A stretch of DNA of 64,000 bases from JAJVID01 sp050247435. GTDB lineage: Bacteria > Acidobacteriota > Blastocatellia > RBC074. The notes beneath the pieces are model-generated. The model ran no database searches. It saw nothing but the letters and a program-made list of their open reading frames with translations, and was not told the origin of the DNA. Each line of letters opens with the position of its first letter. Positions within the stretch are counted from its first letter, which is position 1. The stretch spans positions 62,001 to 126,000 of the forward strand of contig JBFWUF010000013.1 of NCBI GenBank assembly GCA_050247435.1, read 5' to 3'. Position numbers and translations under genes: made by a program. Positions 1 through 8,976 of this stretch are shown in pieces.

Positions 1-1
1 C

Positions 2-100
2 GGAGGTTTGACGCTCAACTACGTGAAGGTTCGGTGTATAGCCGAAATTGACTTAAAGACGCTGGCAGGCACAGGACATCTCGAGCCTGTAGTGATATAG
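2..100 (+). CDS. C-terminal end of an upstream gene (partial, unknown)
   Basis: Frame 2 is open from the window edge to a TAG at 98-100, giving 32 residues that end in HLEPVVI. The other two plus-strand frames stop early. The next gene begins 32 bases later behind a strong ribosome binding site. Because MbtH-like and thioesterase genes follow, this may be the tail of a nonribosomal peptide or polyketide synthase or a tailoring enzyme. The fragment is too short for me to recognise a family. Confidence 0.4.
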   Translation, partial: GGLTLNYVKVRCIAEIDLKTLAGTGHLEPVVI

Positions 101-132
101 CCTCTGCTCGTCTTTTTTTTGGAGGATGAATC

Positions 133-429
133 ATGAGCAAAATGGGAAGGTACTGCAAAGCTTATCCAATTGATCGGTTTCGTGAATACCATCAATGGGC
201 CGAAAAGGCTGAGAATTTCCGGATGGAGAAAGAGGCTCCTGAGAAAAATCATCTATACCTTCAGGAGAATTACGTCGTAACGGACGGAATATTCATGGAT
301 GAGAGCGTCATTTTTGATGGCGTTACTCCTGAATGGATCAGTTTTTGCAGGGATAGGCTGAAGTTCGAGGTTCCGGTCTACGAATCTACCTCGGTGAAGA
401 AAGAAGACGTTGAGATGGCGTCCTCTTGA
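133..429 (+). CDS. Small protein of unknown function next to NRPS accessory genes
   Basis: This 98-residue soluble protein has no signal peptide or membrane segment. A very strong ribosome binding site (GGAGG) lies 7 bases before the ATG. The sequence begins MSKMGRYCKAYPIDRFREY and has a centre with LYLQENYVVTDGIF, then VTPEWISFC and LKFEVPVYE. I have an impression of similar roughly 100-residue proteins beside NRPS clusters in cyanobacteria and myxobacteria, but this is memory and not a verified match. It sits between the partial upstream gene and the MbtH gene, so a role in natural-product assembly is inferred from context only. Confidence 0.75.
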   Translation: MSKMGRYCKAYPIDRFREYHQWAEKAENFRMEKEAPEKNHLYLQENYVVTDGIFMDESVIFDGVTPEWISFCRDRLKFEVPVYESTSVKKEDVEMASS

Positions 430-505
430 CGAAGTGGCCCAGGTTATCTTCAAAGCAAAGGAATCATTACATGTCGCTTCGCGGCGTCCTGAAACAATGA
501 AAAAT

Positions 506-590
506 AGCATGGAGTTCAGCCTTTAGGCTGCCGGCTTGCGACAGCGGTCTAATGGGCAAAGCCGGCAGCCTAAAGGCTGAACTCCATGCT
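506..590. repeat. Perfect 32-bp hyphenated palindrome
   Basis: The arms at 506-537 and 559-590 are exact reverse complements over 32 bases, separated by a 21-base spacer. The core of each arm contains CAGCCTTTAGGCTG, itself a nested palindrome. It lies between the small protein gene and the MbtH gene and ends 8 bases before the MbtH ribosome binding site. Transcribed, it would form a very stable stem-loop. It has no U-tract, so it resembles a REP/MITE-type element more than a terminator. Confidence 0.85.
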
Positions 591-607
591 GTTCTCTGGA
601 GGAGAAA

Positions 608-835
608 ATGAATAGAGAAGAGAAAGAAGACACCACAATTTATAAAGTGGTATTGAACCACGAGGAGCAATACTCGATCTGGCCAGCGGATCGCGAGAAC
701 CCGCTCGGCTGGCGCGACGCGGGCAGGAGCGGGCAGAAGGCCGAGTGCCTGGCCTACATCAAGGAAGTGTGGACGGATATGCGGCCTCTCAGCTTGAGGA
801 AGAAGATGGAAGAGGCGGCGCTGGGCAGGCAATGA
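608..835 (+). CDS. MbtH-like protein (NRPS adenylation-domain partner)
   Basis: MbtH-like proteins bind NRPS adenylation domains and support their folding and activity in the cytoplasm. This 75-residue protein shows the family signature: N17, E20-Q21, S23, W25-P26, G34-W35, G39, G42, C47-L48, I51 and W55-T-D-M-R-P60, including all three conserved tryptophans. A GGAGG box lies 5 bases upstream of the ATG. Its stop overlaps the start of the thioesterase gene (ATGA), so the two are translationally coupled. The cognate NRPS is expected upstream, outside the window. Confidence 0.95.
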   Translation: MNREEKEDTTIYKVVLNHEEQYSIWPADRENPLGWRDAGRSGQKAECLAYIKEVWTDMRPLSLRKKMEEAALGRQ

Positions 836-1599
836 ATAATTGGATTGTGAAGCCCCGGCCCAATCCCCGGGCAAGCCTCCGTCTGTTCTGCCTTCCTTAC
901 GCCGGCGGCGGAAGTCAGATTTTCCGGACATGGCCAAACAGGCTCCCTGCTTCAGTAGAGGTCTGTCTGGTTGAACTTCCGGGGAGGGGAGTCCGGCTCA
1001 GGGAGCCGCTCTTCACGCGGGTTCCGCCGCTGGTCGAAGCCATCGCAAACAACCTGGAGTGGCATCTGGACAGACCGTTCGCGTTCTTCGGGCATAGCAT
1101 GGGAGCGTTGTTAAGCTTCGAAGTCGCGCGTTATTTCCGAAGGCATAACATTCAACGACCGGCGCATCTGTTTGTTTCCGGCCGCGGCGCGCCTCAAATC
1201 CCCAGTGACGAACCGCCGATGCATAACCTGCCGGAGCCTGAATTCATAAGCGAATTGCGCCGGCTCAACGGGACTCCCGGAGAGGTTCTGGAACATGAGG
1301 AATTGATGGAGCTGATGCTCCCCATTCTTCGGGCGGACTTCGCCATCTGCGAGACGTATCTCTACGAACCGGAATCTCCCCTCAATTGTCCGATCACCGC
1401 TTTTGGCGGCCTGGAGGACGAGAGTGTAGGGGCTGATCGGCTCACCGCCTGGCGGGAGCAGACCACCTCTACATTCTCGGCTCATACATTTCCCGGTGAC
1501 CATTTCTTTCTGCACACAGCTCAGCCGCTTTTGCTTCAGACCCTTTCGCAAGGATTGAAGCAACCGCTGGGCATGGGCGCCGGGCGAGGATACAAATGA
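832..1599 (+). CDS. Type II thioesterase (NRPS/PKS editing)
   Basis: This alpha/beta hydrolase of 255 residues probably removes wrong acyl groups from carrier proteins of a nonribosomal peptide or polyketide line. The N-terminal LRLFCLPYAGGG motif is typical of the family. The catalytic triad is visible: Ser89 in GHSMG, Asp196 in GLEDESV and His224 in GDHFF. The start at 832 is chosen because it overlaps the MbtH stop as ATGA and gives the normal family length; a longer open frame begins at 745 but runs through the MbtH gene. No signal peptide is seen, consistent with a cytoplasmic role. Confidence 0.93.
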   Translation: MNNWIVKPRPNPRASLRLFCLPYAGGGSQIFRTWPNRLPASVEVCLVELPGRGVRLREPLFTRVPPLVEAIANNLEWHLDRPFAFFGHSMGALLSFEVARYFRRHNIQRPAHLFVSGRGAPQIPSDEPPMHNLPEPEFISELRRLNGTPGEVLEHEELMELMLPILRADFAICETYLYEPESPLNCPITAFGGLEDESVGADRLTAWREQTTSTFSAHTFPGDHFFLHTAQPLLLQTLSQGLKQPLGMGAGRGYK

Positions 1600-1632
1600 G
1601 TTGCGCCTTGCCGCTCAGGTAAGGCGCAGCTC
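1598..1632 (+). terminator. Hairpin at the end of the thioesterase gene
   Basis: GAGTTGCGCCTT (1598-1609) pairs with AAGGCGCAGCTC (1621-1632) over 12 positions including one G-U pair. It begins within the stop codon of the thioesterase gene. No run of T follows, so it may be a processing or stability hairpin rather than a classic intrinsic terminator. Confidence 0.45.
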
Positions 1633-1731
1633 TCCACCACGCCAAATTTACTCTCCGAAATTCCTGACTTACGGCGAGCCTTCCCGAATCAATTAAACAC
1701 AGCCCGACAGAAAGGCAAAAAAGGAGTAGCA

Positions 1732-3882
1732 ATGAAAGCAATAAATGTCGCGATGATGTTAACTCTGTGCGCATCGTCAGGGCTTTGGTACGGTGCGCCC
1801 CCTGCCACGCTCATTGAGCCACAGAGTGTCGAAGAAACCTGGGTGAGGGAATTCAACCCCACATCGTCCACGGGGCTTGTCACGGCCGCCGCAATCGTAA
1901 CTGACAAAGAGGGGAATGTTTACGTCGCGGGTTGGAAGGCGGATGCCGTCTCATTTCCTTCACGGATCATTTACGACTATGTCACGATCAAATACGACAG
2001 CGGCGGAAACGCGCAATGGGTAGCGAACTACTCTGGGCCAGGGGGTAGCAATGACAAGATAGAAGCCATAGCAGTTGACGACGCAGGCAATGTTTACGTG
2101 ACTGGCGAAAGCGAAGCTTCGGACGAAACCACCAGTTGCGTCACAATCAAATACAACAGTAATGGATCTGAACAATGGGTCGCCCGCTACAGCGGCCCGG
2201 GCGGCAATAGTTCCGCGAAAGACATCGCCCTGGATAACAAGGGAAATGTCTATGTGACTGGAAAGAGCAAATCCTCGGGGTTTCTGCCCACCGGAGATTA
2301 TGTCACGATCAAATACGACGCGAACGGGAACGAGCAATGGGTCGCTCGCTTCAGTAGTAGAAGCTTCCTGCTCAATGAAGCCTGGGCGATTGCTGTTGAC
2401 GCAGCCGGCGCCGTTTATGTCACGGGCGGAGGCTGGGGCGAAGATACTTCTTTAGACTACACCACGATCAAATACAGCCCGGATGGAAAAGAACAGTGGG
2501 TCGCTCGCTACAACGGGCCGGGCAACGGCGTGGACATCGCCACTTCAATCGCCGTGGACGGTTCATCCAATGTCTACGTCACCGGTTTTAGCACTGGCGC
2601 AAGCTCATCCTCCGACTTCGCCACGATTAAATATGACAGCAGCGGCGTTGAGCAGTGGGCGCGCCGGTTTAACGGAGTTAAAAACGCTGGCGATATAGCG
2701 AAAGACCTGGCGGTTGACGCATCAGGCAATGTTTATGTGGCAGGAGTGATTAACTCTCGCGGGGGCAGCCCAGGATCGAGCGATCCGGATCGGGATTACG
2801 CGACGCTGAAATACTCCAGCGATGGCAATCAGGAGTGGGTAGCCGTTTACGACGGCCCGGCCAAAGATGCGGATGAAGCGCTTGCCCTGGCCATTGACGG
2901 TTCAGGCAATGTCTATGTGACAGGGCAAAGCGTCGGCTCAGGCTCCTCTTTCGATTACGCGACGGTTAAGTACAACGGCGCGGGGAGTGAACAATGGGTA
3001 ATGCGATACGCCGACGCGAATAACCGATATGATGGCGCCAGCGACATCGCCGTTGATGGTCGAGGCGGAGTCTACGTCTCCGGCAGTTCGCACATAGATG
3101 ATGGGGGGAGGGCGAAGATCGTAACGATCAAATATGCGCAACGATCTTCTCCCGGCGTCGGGCCACTGGTTAACGTGTCTGCCGCAAGCTACAGCGGATC
3201 ATCCTGCGCCGTCGAGGGGATAGTCGCCGCTTTCGGCATCAATCTGGCCACAACCACTCAGGCGGCCTTTTCGATCACACTGCCGACCACGCTGGGAGGA
3301 ACGACCGTTCAAGTTAAAGACAGCGCGGGTCAGGTCCGTCTTGCGCCGCTTTTCTTTGTCTCGCCGTTTCACGTCAACTATCTGATTCCAGCGGGAACCG
3401 CCAACGGGACGGCTGAAGTGACGATTACTTCCGCCGCAGGAGCCATTTCCAAAGGAACTATCCAGGCGAGTCTGGTCGCTCCGGGAGTTTTCTCGGCTAA
3501 CGCCAATGGCGTGGGGCTGGCGGCGGGGGTCGTATTGCGCGTGAGAGCCGACGGCTCCCAAAGCTACGAACCGATGATCAGATTCGACCCGGCGCTGAAC
3601 AGTTTTGTCGCGGCGCCTATAGACCTTGGCCCGGAGTCGGATCAGGTTTTTCTGCTGCTGTTTTGCACCGGGGTTAAGGCTCGCAGTTCTATTGCCGCGG
3701 CGACCGCAAGCCTGGGGGGGCAGGCCGGTCAAGTGAGCTATGTCGGCAATCAGGGACAGTTCGCTGGCCTTGATCAGGTCAACGTGCGCTTGCCGCGGAG
3801 TTTGATCGGACGTGGCGAGGTAGACTGCGCATTGGTGGTTGACGGCCTGGCGGCCAACGTTGTGAAAGTCCACGTCAAGTGA
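1732..3882 (+). CDS. Secreted SBBP beta-propeller repeat protein with Solibacter-type C-terminal domain
   Basis: A 716-residue exported protein. The N-terminus (about 1-27) is a signal peptide. Residues of roughly 35-465 are about nine tandem copies of a 45-50-residue SBBP repeat with the recurring pattern VDxxGNVYVTG, DYxTIKY and QWVARY, predicted to form beta-propeller blades. The last 240 residues match my knowledge of TIGR03437, an Acidobacteria-expanded C-terminal domain (motifs NVSAASY, FVSPFHVNYLIP, GLDQVNVRLP). Function is unknown; the architecture suggests an extracellular binding or adhesion protein. AAGGAG lies 5 bases before the ATG. It is flanked by NRPS accessory genes but has no obvious link to them, and its 3' end overlaps the convergent PPTase gene by 8 bases. 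Confidence 0.9.
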   Translation: MKAINVAMMLTLCASSGLWYGAPPATLIEPQSVEETWVREFNPTSSTGLVTAAAIVTDKEGNVYVAGWKADAVSFPSRIIYDYVTIKYDSGGNAQWVANYSGPGGSNDKIEAIAVDDAGNVYVTGESEASDETTSCVTIKYNSNGSEQWVARYSGPGGNSSAKDIALDNKGNVYVTGKSKSSGFLPTGDYVTIKYDANGNEQWVARFSSRSFLLNEAWAIAVDAAGAVYVTGGGWGEDTSLDYTTIKYSPDGKEQWVARYNGPGNGVDIATSIAVDGSSNVYVTGFSTGASSSSDFATIKYDSSGVEQWARRFNGVKNAGDIAKDLAVDASGNVYVAGVINSRGGSPGSSDPDRDYATLKYSSDGNQEWVAVYDGPAKDADEALALAIDGSGNVYVTGQSVGSGSSFDYATVKYNGAGSEQWVMRYADANNRYDGASDIAVDGRGGVYVSGSSHIDDGGRAKIVTIKYAQRSSPGVGPLVNVSAASYSGSSCAVEGIVAAFGINLATTTQAAFSITLPTTLGGTTVQVKDSAGQVRLAPLFFVSPFHVNYLIPAGTANGTAEVTITSAAGAISKGTIQASLVAPGVFSANANGVGLAAGVVLRVRADGSQSYEPMIRFDPALNSFVAAPIDLGPESDQVFLLLFCTGVKARSSIAAATASLGGQAGQVSYVGNQGQFAGLDQVNVRLPRSLIGRGEVDCALVVDGLAANVVKVHVK

Positions 3883-4660
3883 ATTGGCGATCATAGTCAT
3901 AACCCCGGATGTGCTGGATGCGCCCTTCTACCGCCACCGCGGCGGCGTAGCCGTCTCCACAATTCAAAGGCGCAAGTGACCATCGGCCTGCCTCCTGCTC
4001 GCCGCCCCTTGCGTTCAGGAGCCTGGCCGGCTGGCCTGGGGTGACCGTCACGGTGAATTGATCGAGCGGGTAGGAAAGCCCCTCGCCTACCGCTTTGATG
4101 AACGCCTCCTTGCGCGTCCAGCAGTCGAAGAACGCCTGGGTTCTCAATTCCGGCGGGAGTTTCCGGATTGTCTCGGCCTCCTGATTCGAGAAATACTTCG
4201 CGATCGTTTCCTCGCCAGCCAAATCAGCCCGCATCCATTCCACATCCACGCCTATCTCACAACCAAAGGTGATCGCGCAGAGAGCCAGCCCGTGTGAGTG
4301 TGAAAGATTGAACCGAAGGTCGCCGCCGGCCGGCTCGTTTTCCAACGCGGGCTTTCCGAAAGCGTTGTAGCGAAAGCGCAGTCGTTCCGGCGGCGTATCC
4401 AGATAGCGGCCCAGAATGACGCGGAGCGCTCCGCGCGCTACGGCGAAGTGATCCCGGCTTTGCGGAAAACGAAACCGCGAGGCCCTTTCCCTCTCATCCG
4501 GGTTCAACAATCTGAACGACTCCTGTACTTCAGACTCTGGCTGGTTCAGCGACACGCGCCAAACGTGGACTTCCTCCCGGCATAGCGCTAACGCCTTTGG
4601 CGGAGTAGCCCAGTCATTGATCGAAATCATTGGAATGTTACTGATGCGGCTTTCGGTCAT
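3875..4660 (-). CDS. 4'-phosphopantetheinyl transferase, Sfp type
   Basis: This enzyme transfers the phosphopantetheine arm of CoA to a serine of carrier proteins, activating NRPS/PKS modules. At 261 residues it has the Sfp/Gsp size. Key motifs are FNLSHSHG (118-124), GVDVEW with Mg-binding D139 and E141, and WTRKEAFIKAVGEGL (181-195) with E185 and K189. The first ATG at 4660 is kept; an alternative Met at residue 11 lacks a ribosome binding site. It is tail-to-tail with the SBBP gene. With MbtH and the type II thioesterase, it supports an assembly line just upstream of the window. Confidence 0.95.
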   Translation of the reverse strand: MTESRISNIPMISINDWATPPKALALCREEVHVWRVSLNQPESEVQESFRLLNPDERERASRFRFPQSRDHFAVARGALRVILGRYLDTPPERLRFRYNAFGKPALENEPAGGDLRFNLSHSHGLALCAITFGCEIGVDVEWMRADLAGEETIAKYFSNQEAETIRKLPPELRTQAFFDCWTRKEAFIKAVGEGLSYPLDQFTVTVTPGQPARLLNARGGEQEAGRWSLAPLNCGDGYAAAVAVEGRIQHIRGYDYDRQFT

Positions 4661-4773
4661 TCAGAATTTTCTCTCCGTCAGTGCTACGTACTGTGGTTCC
4701 CAGCTTTTTAGTTGAGCAAGTTCTTTGAAATAGCGCGATGTCAATGGCTCGGTCAATAGTAATTTTTTAGCCC

Positions 4774-5082
4774 TTGTTTACCAAGCCGACTTGGGAGATC
4801 CCCAAAATTCTCCTGCCTGGAGCCTTGCTCGCTCGCGGCAAACGCACTGTCAGGGCTTGCCTGCGCGCGGTCGAGTTTAGCGACGAGAAACATTTACGGC
4901 GGCTACGCGGCGATCAAACTGGCGCTGATCTGCGCTGGCTTGAAGAACACGGCCCTGGTGTTGCGCCTTCATTGGGACGCCAACCTGCATCATCTGCACG
5001 TGAAGAAAGCCGAAGGCCAGCGTCTGAGTTGGCGATTGTCCGATCACGATGAGCTTATAGATTTTCAGCACAGATGACACTG
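4774..5082 (+). pseudogene. Degenerate transposase remnant
   Basis: From 4774 one frame encodes about 40 residues resembling the N-terminus of DDE transposases I associate with the IS701-like group (PTWEIPKILLPGALLA, then GKRTV and FSDEKH). After about 4895 the frame loses this resemblance. A second frame is then open for about 60 residues to a TGA at 5080-5082 (ends ELIDFQHR), suggesting a deletion or frameshift join. No terminal inverted repeats or target duplications were found. The identity of the second segment is unknown. Confidence 0.45.
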
Positions 5083-5447
5083 GCTAGTTTTGGACATAAT
5101 CGTCCAAGAAGAGAAGAGCGTCTCGGCAAAATGATTGACAAGAAAGGATCTCATGGTAAACTGTCACAGATCATCAATCATCGTTTATTTAGGAAACGAT
5201 TACTAGGCCTTCTCCTGGGCGCAATTATTTACTCATAGAAGCCCGGTTTTTTCGATTCCGGCTAATTTGGAAACTGGTATCTGCTCATGTCGAGGCTGAT
5301 GAATTAGGTTAAGAGTACCGGTAGAGGTCGTGTTTTCTCTGGAGGCGCGACCAAATCAGGTAGCACGCTGAGCCTTCTCACCTGCTAGCGTGACAGACTA
5401 CTAAGGCACAAACTCAAGGATCACTGAATTATGAAAGGAGGCACAGT
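5083..5447. other. Intergenic leader of the first Oar-like receptor gene
   Basis: About 365 bases without a credible gene. It contains the inverted repeat ATCGTTT/AAACGAT (5180-5200) and the 11-mer CAATCATCGTT, which recurs in the GntR-gene promoter region. A GAAAGGAGG box (about 5433-5441) precedes the receptor ATG. No other structure was recognised. Confidence 0.5.
5175..5200. promoter_or_regulatory. Putative operator upstream of the first Oar-like receptor
   Basis: ATCGTTT (5180-5186) and AAACGAT (5194-5200) form a perfect 7-bp inverted repeat around a 7-base AT-rich centre. The left side is embedded in CAATCATCGTT, shared exactly with 15628-15638 between the Gfo/Idh and GntR genes. Binding by that GntR protein is speculation. 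Confidence 0.25.
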
Positions 5448-8400
5448 ATGCCTAATACTTGCGCGCTCGCGATCAGACTCTGTTCGTTTGCCAGTACGGC
5501 GCTGCTGGCAATGGTTTTGGCGACTTCCGGATATGGGCAGGGAATTACCAGTATCACCGGAAGAGTGACTGATCCTAATGGCGCGGTGGTGGCTGGGGCA
5601 ATGATCACTGCGACAGAGACCAGGACGGGGTTTTCACGTTCTGTGGTCTCCAATGAGAATGGGTATTACACCATTCCCTCGCTGCGACCCGCCGAATATA
5701 AGCTGGTGATTGAAGCCAAGGGCTTCCGCCGTTACGAGCGGGCCGGCATTATCTTGCAGGTGGATCAGACGGCGACGCTGAACCTCACGCTGGAAGTTGG
5801 GGTGACCACCGATACGGTGCTGGTGCAAGCTGACGCCAACCAGGTTGATTTGCAGACCCCGACTTTGAAGCAGGTTGTCGAGGAAAGACGCATTAACGAA
5901 TTGCCCTTGGATGGACGCAACGCCGCGACGCTGGCGTTGCTGGTGGCTGGCGTGATGGAATCCCCATCCGATGGCGCCATTCAGGGAACTGACAAGACGG
6001 TGCCGGGCGCGGTGGCCTATACGACCAACGGCTCGCGCCAGAACCAGATCAACTTCAAGCTGGATGGCGCCGACAATATGGACGGCTACACCAACGTCAA
6101 TCAGCCTTTCCCGTTTCCCGATGCGCTGCAGGAATTCAGCGTCCAGACCAGCAACTACAGCGCGGAACTCGGCTCGCAATCGGGAGGAGCGGTCAACGTT
6201 ATCACCAAGTCGGGCAGCAATCAGTTTCATGGAAATGGGTTTGTCTACCACCGCAACGAAGTGCTGAATGCCCGCAATTTCTTTTCGCCCGTGCGCGACA
6301 AACTGAAGCGTACTCAGTACGGCGGCACTGTTGGCGGCCCGATCATCAGGAATCGAACCTTCTTTTTCGTGGGCTACCAGGGCACCGAGCTACGGAATAT
6401 CAGAACCGCAGGCTCATCGGTCATTCCCACCATTGCCAATATGGCCGGCGATTTCTCGGCGCTGCTGGACGCCAATAGTCCTAACAATCCGCTGGGCCGC
6501 GCGACCTACCTTCGAGACCCGCTCAAGACCGGCACGTGCAGCGCCAGCAATCAAACGGCATGCTTTCCCGGCAACATCATTCCGACCAACCGCTTTGACC
6601 CGACCGCGCTGAAGATGCTGAAGTTTGTGCCGGAGGTCGGCCAAACCGGCGGCGCGGGCCGGGTGCAGTTTCCACGGCCCATCCGCACTGACAACAAGTC
6701 CATCATCGTCCGTCTCGATGACAACCTGACGGAGAAGGATCGGCTTACGGGACGCTTCAACTTTGAAGATTACGACGAAGCCTCCACCTATAACGGCATC
6801 AGCATCGTGACGCTCAACCCGGAGGCAGTCACGCGTTCACAGAATGCGCTGATTCAGGAGACGCACACTTTCCGCCCGAACCTGATCAATGAATTCCGGG
6901 TCAGCTACGCACGAGTCCACACCAACCGGCGGCGGCCCAAAGTCGAAGGCGCCACCTCCACCGATGTGGGCATCAGAAATCCTTTCCTTCCGGAGACGGG
7001 AGATACCTTCGGTGTTGACGTGCGCAATTTCTTTCAGATCTCCAACACCAACCAGCTCATCATCATCCGCAATTCCTACATGGCCAACGACGACGTCAAG
7101 TGGGTGAAGGGGCGGCACAACCTGGCCTTTGGCGGCATGTATCAACTCAGCAAAGTAGACCTGGCGCTGCCCAGATCAATTCCTTTTATGCGCATCGAAA
7201 GCAACTCGCGCGGGACGAGCTACGCGATTGCCGATTTCCTGATCGGCCAGGTGAGCGGCTTCTTTACGCAAAGTCTGGAGCAGGCGCGCCGCAACAAGGG
7301 CTGGTTCTTCAGTCTTTACGTCCAGGATGATTTTCGCATCTCGTCCAGACTCTCGCTGAGCCTGGGGCTGCGTTATGACCCATATTTCACCTGGGGCAGT
7401 CCGACCAATCAAGTTCGGCTCTTCAGTCTTCAGGATGCTTTGGCGGGCAAACGCTCGAGGGTCTTCGTCAACGCGCCGCCGGGCTTGTCTTATCCGGGCG
7501 ATCCGGATTTCCCGAAAAATGGCGCGACGGGCGATCACAACAATCTTGCTCCGCGCCTGGGCTTCGCCTATGCGCTAACTGGCGATGGCAGGACCAGTCT
7601 GCGTGGTGGCGCGGGTATCTATTACGATCAGCGTCCTCCAGCCATCACTTTTAACCTCTTCCAGGGGGTCTTCCCCTGGTCGTTCACTTACACCCTGACC
7701 CCGCCGCCCGGCCCCTTGAGCGATCCGTTGCGCGGCGCGACGCTGCCTATTTTTCAGATTCCGCCCACGAGTACCGCGCCGTTTCCAAGCACGCTGAGCG
7801 GCGGCAACTCGCTGGCGCCGTATGAAAAGTCCACCAGCCCGATCACCTATAACTGGAACCTGACGATTGAGCGCCAGTTGATCGCCAGCACGCTGGCGCG
7901 CATCAGCTATGTCGGCAGCCGCGCTAATCACATCGGCGTGCCGATCGATTTGAATCCGGGCCGGTATATTCCCGGCAGCAATCTGCCGTTGCAGGAGCGG
8001 CGTGTGATTCCCACCATTGGCGGCGTGCGCCAAACCAGCCAGGAAGCCAACTCGATCTATCACGGCTTCCAGGCCTCGCTGGAAAAACGGTTTTCGAGCG
8101 GCAACAGCTTCCTGGGTGGCGCCACATTGCTGGCCAGCTACACCTTCTCGAAGAGCATGGATGATTTCCCGCACGGCGCCGATCCGACGGGGAACACAGG
8201 CGGGAGCGACATCGGCACGCTGCCTGCCTACGATCCCAACCGGCGCGACATCGAATACGGGCCATCCCGATATGATCGCAAGCATCGCTTCGTCGCTTCC
8301 TACATTTGGGATTTGCCGAAGCTACAGGATCAAAACGTCTTGCTCCGCGGCGTGGTCGGCGGCTGGCAGACCACAGGCATTTTCCAATACCAGAGCGGCT

Positions 8401-8825
8401 TGCCAATTACTGTGCTGGCCGGGCAGGATCGGTCACAAACGGGAATCAACCAGGATCGCGCCCAGTATTTGGGTGGCGCCGCTTACGGGACGGGTGGCTG
8501 CCGTCCGGGTGAAGCTCCGTGCGTGGACTTCCTGAACCCAGCGGCGTTCGGGTTGCCCCCGCTTGGTTCGGCGGGCAATGCGGGCAAAGGGATGTTGCGC
8601 GGCCCGGACTTCTGGACGTGGGATATGGGATTCCTGAAGAACATCCAGATTACCGAACGGATGCGGGTGCAGTTGCGGGTGGAGTTTTTCAATATCTTCA
8701 ACCACACCAATTTCGTTCCTCTGGCCGGGCAGAATGATTTCAATTATTCCCGGGCAGGCTTCGGCGGCTTGCGCAGCGCGGGCGATCCGCGCATCGGTCA
8801 GGCCGCGCTCAAGATTTACTTCTAG
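5448..8825 (+). CDS. Oar-like TonB-dependent outer-membrane receptor with carboxypeptidase-regulatory domain
   Basis: An 1125-residue outer-membrane protein. A signal peptide (about 1-30) precedes a carboxypeptidase-regulatory-like beta-sandwich (about 35-115, motif GRVTDPNGAVVAGA). A plug-like region with LPLDGRNAATLALLVAGV and a Gly/Asn-rich segment (KSGSNQFHGNGFVYHRN) follows. The remainder is a long beta-barrel with repeated aromatic strand ends and a C-terminal Phe (ALKIYF). This architecture is hugely expanded in Acidobacteria. The substrate is not deducible; an oligosaccharide is plausible given the downstream sugar genes. AAAGGAGG lies 6 bases before the ATG and an intrinsic terminator follows, suggesting a monocistronic unit. 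Confidence 0.93.
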   Translation: MPNTCALAIRLCSFASTALLAMVLATSGYGQGITSITGRVTDPNGAVVAGAMITATETRTGFSRSVVSNENGYYTIPSLRPAEYKLVIEAKGFRRYERAGIILQVDQTATLNLTLEVGVTTDTVLVQADANQVDLQTPTLKQVVEERRINELPLDGRNAATLALLVAGVMESPSDGAIQGTDKTVPGAVAYTTNGSRQNQINFKLDGADNMDGYTNVNQPFPFPDALQEFSVQTSNYSAELGSQSGGAVNVITKSGSNQFHGNGFVYHRNEVLNARNFFSPVRDKLKRTQYGGTVGGPIIRNRTFFFVGYQGTELRNIRTAGSSVIPTIANMAGDFSALLDANSPNNPLGRATYLRDPLKTGTCSASNQTACFPGNIIPTNRFDPTALKMLKFVPEVGQTGGAGRVQFPRPIRTDNKSIIVRLDDNLTEKDRLTGRFNFEDYDEASTYNGISIVTLNPEAVTRSQNALIQETHTFRPNLINEFRVSYARVHTNRRRPKVEGATSTDVGIRNPFLPETGDTFGVDVRNFFQISNTNQLIIIRNSYMANDDVKWVKGRHNLAFGGMYQLSKVDLALPRSIPFMRIESNSRGTSYAIADFLIGQVSGFFTQSLEQARRNKGWFFSLYVQDDFRISSRLSLSLGLRYDPYFTWGSPTNQVRLFSLQDALAGKRSRVFVNAPPGLSYPGDPDFPKNGATGDHNNLAPRLGFAYALTGDGRTSLRGGAGIYYDQRPPAITFNLFQGVFPWSFTYTLTPPPGPLSDPLRGATLPIFQIPPTSTAPFPSTLSGGNSLAPYEKSTSPITYNWNLTIERQLIASTLARISYVGSRANHIGVPIDLNPGRYIPGSNLPLQERRVIPTIGGVRQTSQEANSIYHGFQASLEKRFSSGNSFLGGATLLASYTFSKSMDDFPHGADPTGNTGGSDIGTLPAYDPNRRDIEYGPSRYDRKHRFVASYIWDLPKLQDQNVLLRGVVGGWQTTGIFQYQSGLPITVLAGQDRSQTGINQDRAQYLGGAAYGTGGCRPGEAPCVDFLNPAAFGLPPLGSAGNAGKGMLRGPDFWTWDMGFLKNIQITERMRVQLRVEFFNIFNHTNFVPLAGQNDFNYSRAGFGGLRSAGDPRIGQAALKIYF

Positions 8826-8849
8826 GCAGTACAATGACTGGCGATTCGG

Positions 8850-8886
8850 GGCAGCAGGGATTCGCTCTTTGCTGCCCTTTTGTTTA
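8850..8886 (+). terminator. Intrinsic terminator after the first Oar-like receptor
   Basis: GGGCAGCA (8850-8857) pairs perfectly with TGCTGCCC (8871-8878) around a 13-base loop, followed by TTTTGTTT. It lies about 25 bases after the receptor stop codon. Confidence 0.8.
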
Positions 8887-8893
8887 ATGAGTC

Positions 8894-8971
8894 AGTAGCG
8901 CGAGCGGTTACGAGCGTAACTCCCAAGAAGCTGACTTTGGAAGTCACGCTCGTAACCGCTCGCCCTACTGG
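8894..8971. repeat. Hyphenated palindrome, 25-bp arms
   Basis: The arms at 8894-8918 and 8947-8971 match as reverse complements at 24 of 25 positions; the core is GAGCGGTTACGAGCGT. It lies between the receptor terminator and the isomerase start and ends 5 bases before the start at 8977. Its sequence is unrelated to the other palindromes in the window. Confidence 0.8.
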
Positions 8972-8976
8972 CCCGG

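Noticed and set aside
745..831. Upstream extension of the thioesterase reading frame
   Set aside because: It overlaps the MbtH coding sequence in another frame; the ATGA junction at 832 is the natural start.
4774..5052. 92-codon open frame as an intact gene
   Set aside because: Only the first about 40 residues resemble a transposase N-terminus, and the better-looking continuation is in another frame, so it is treated as a remnant.
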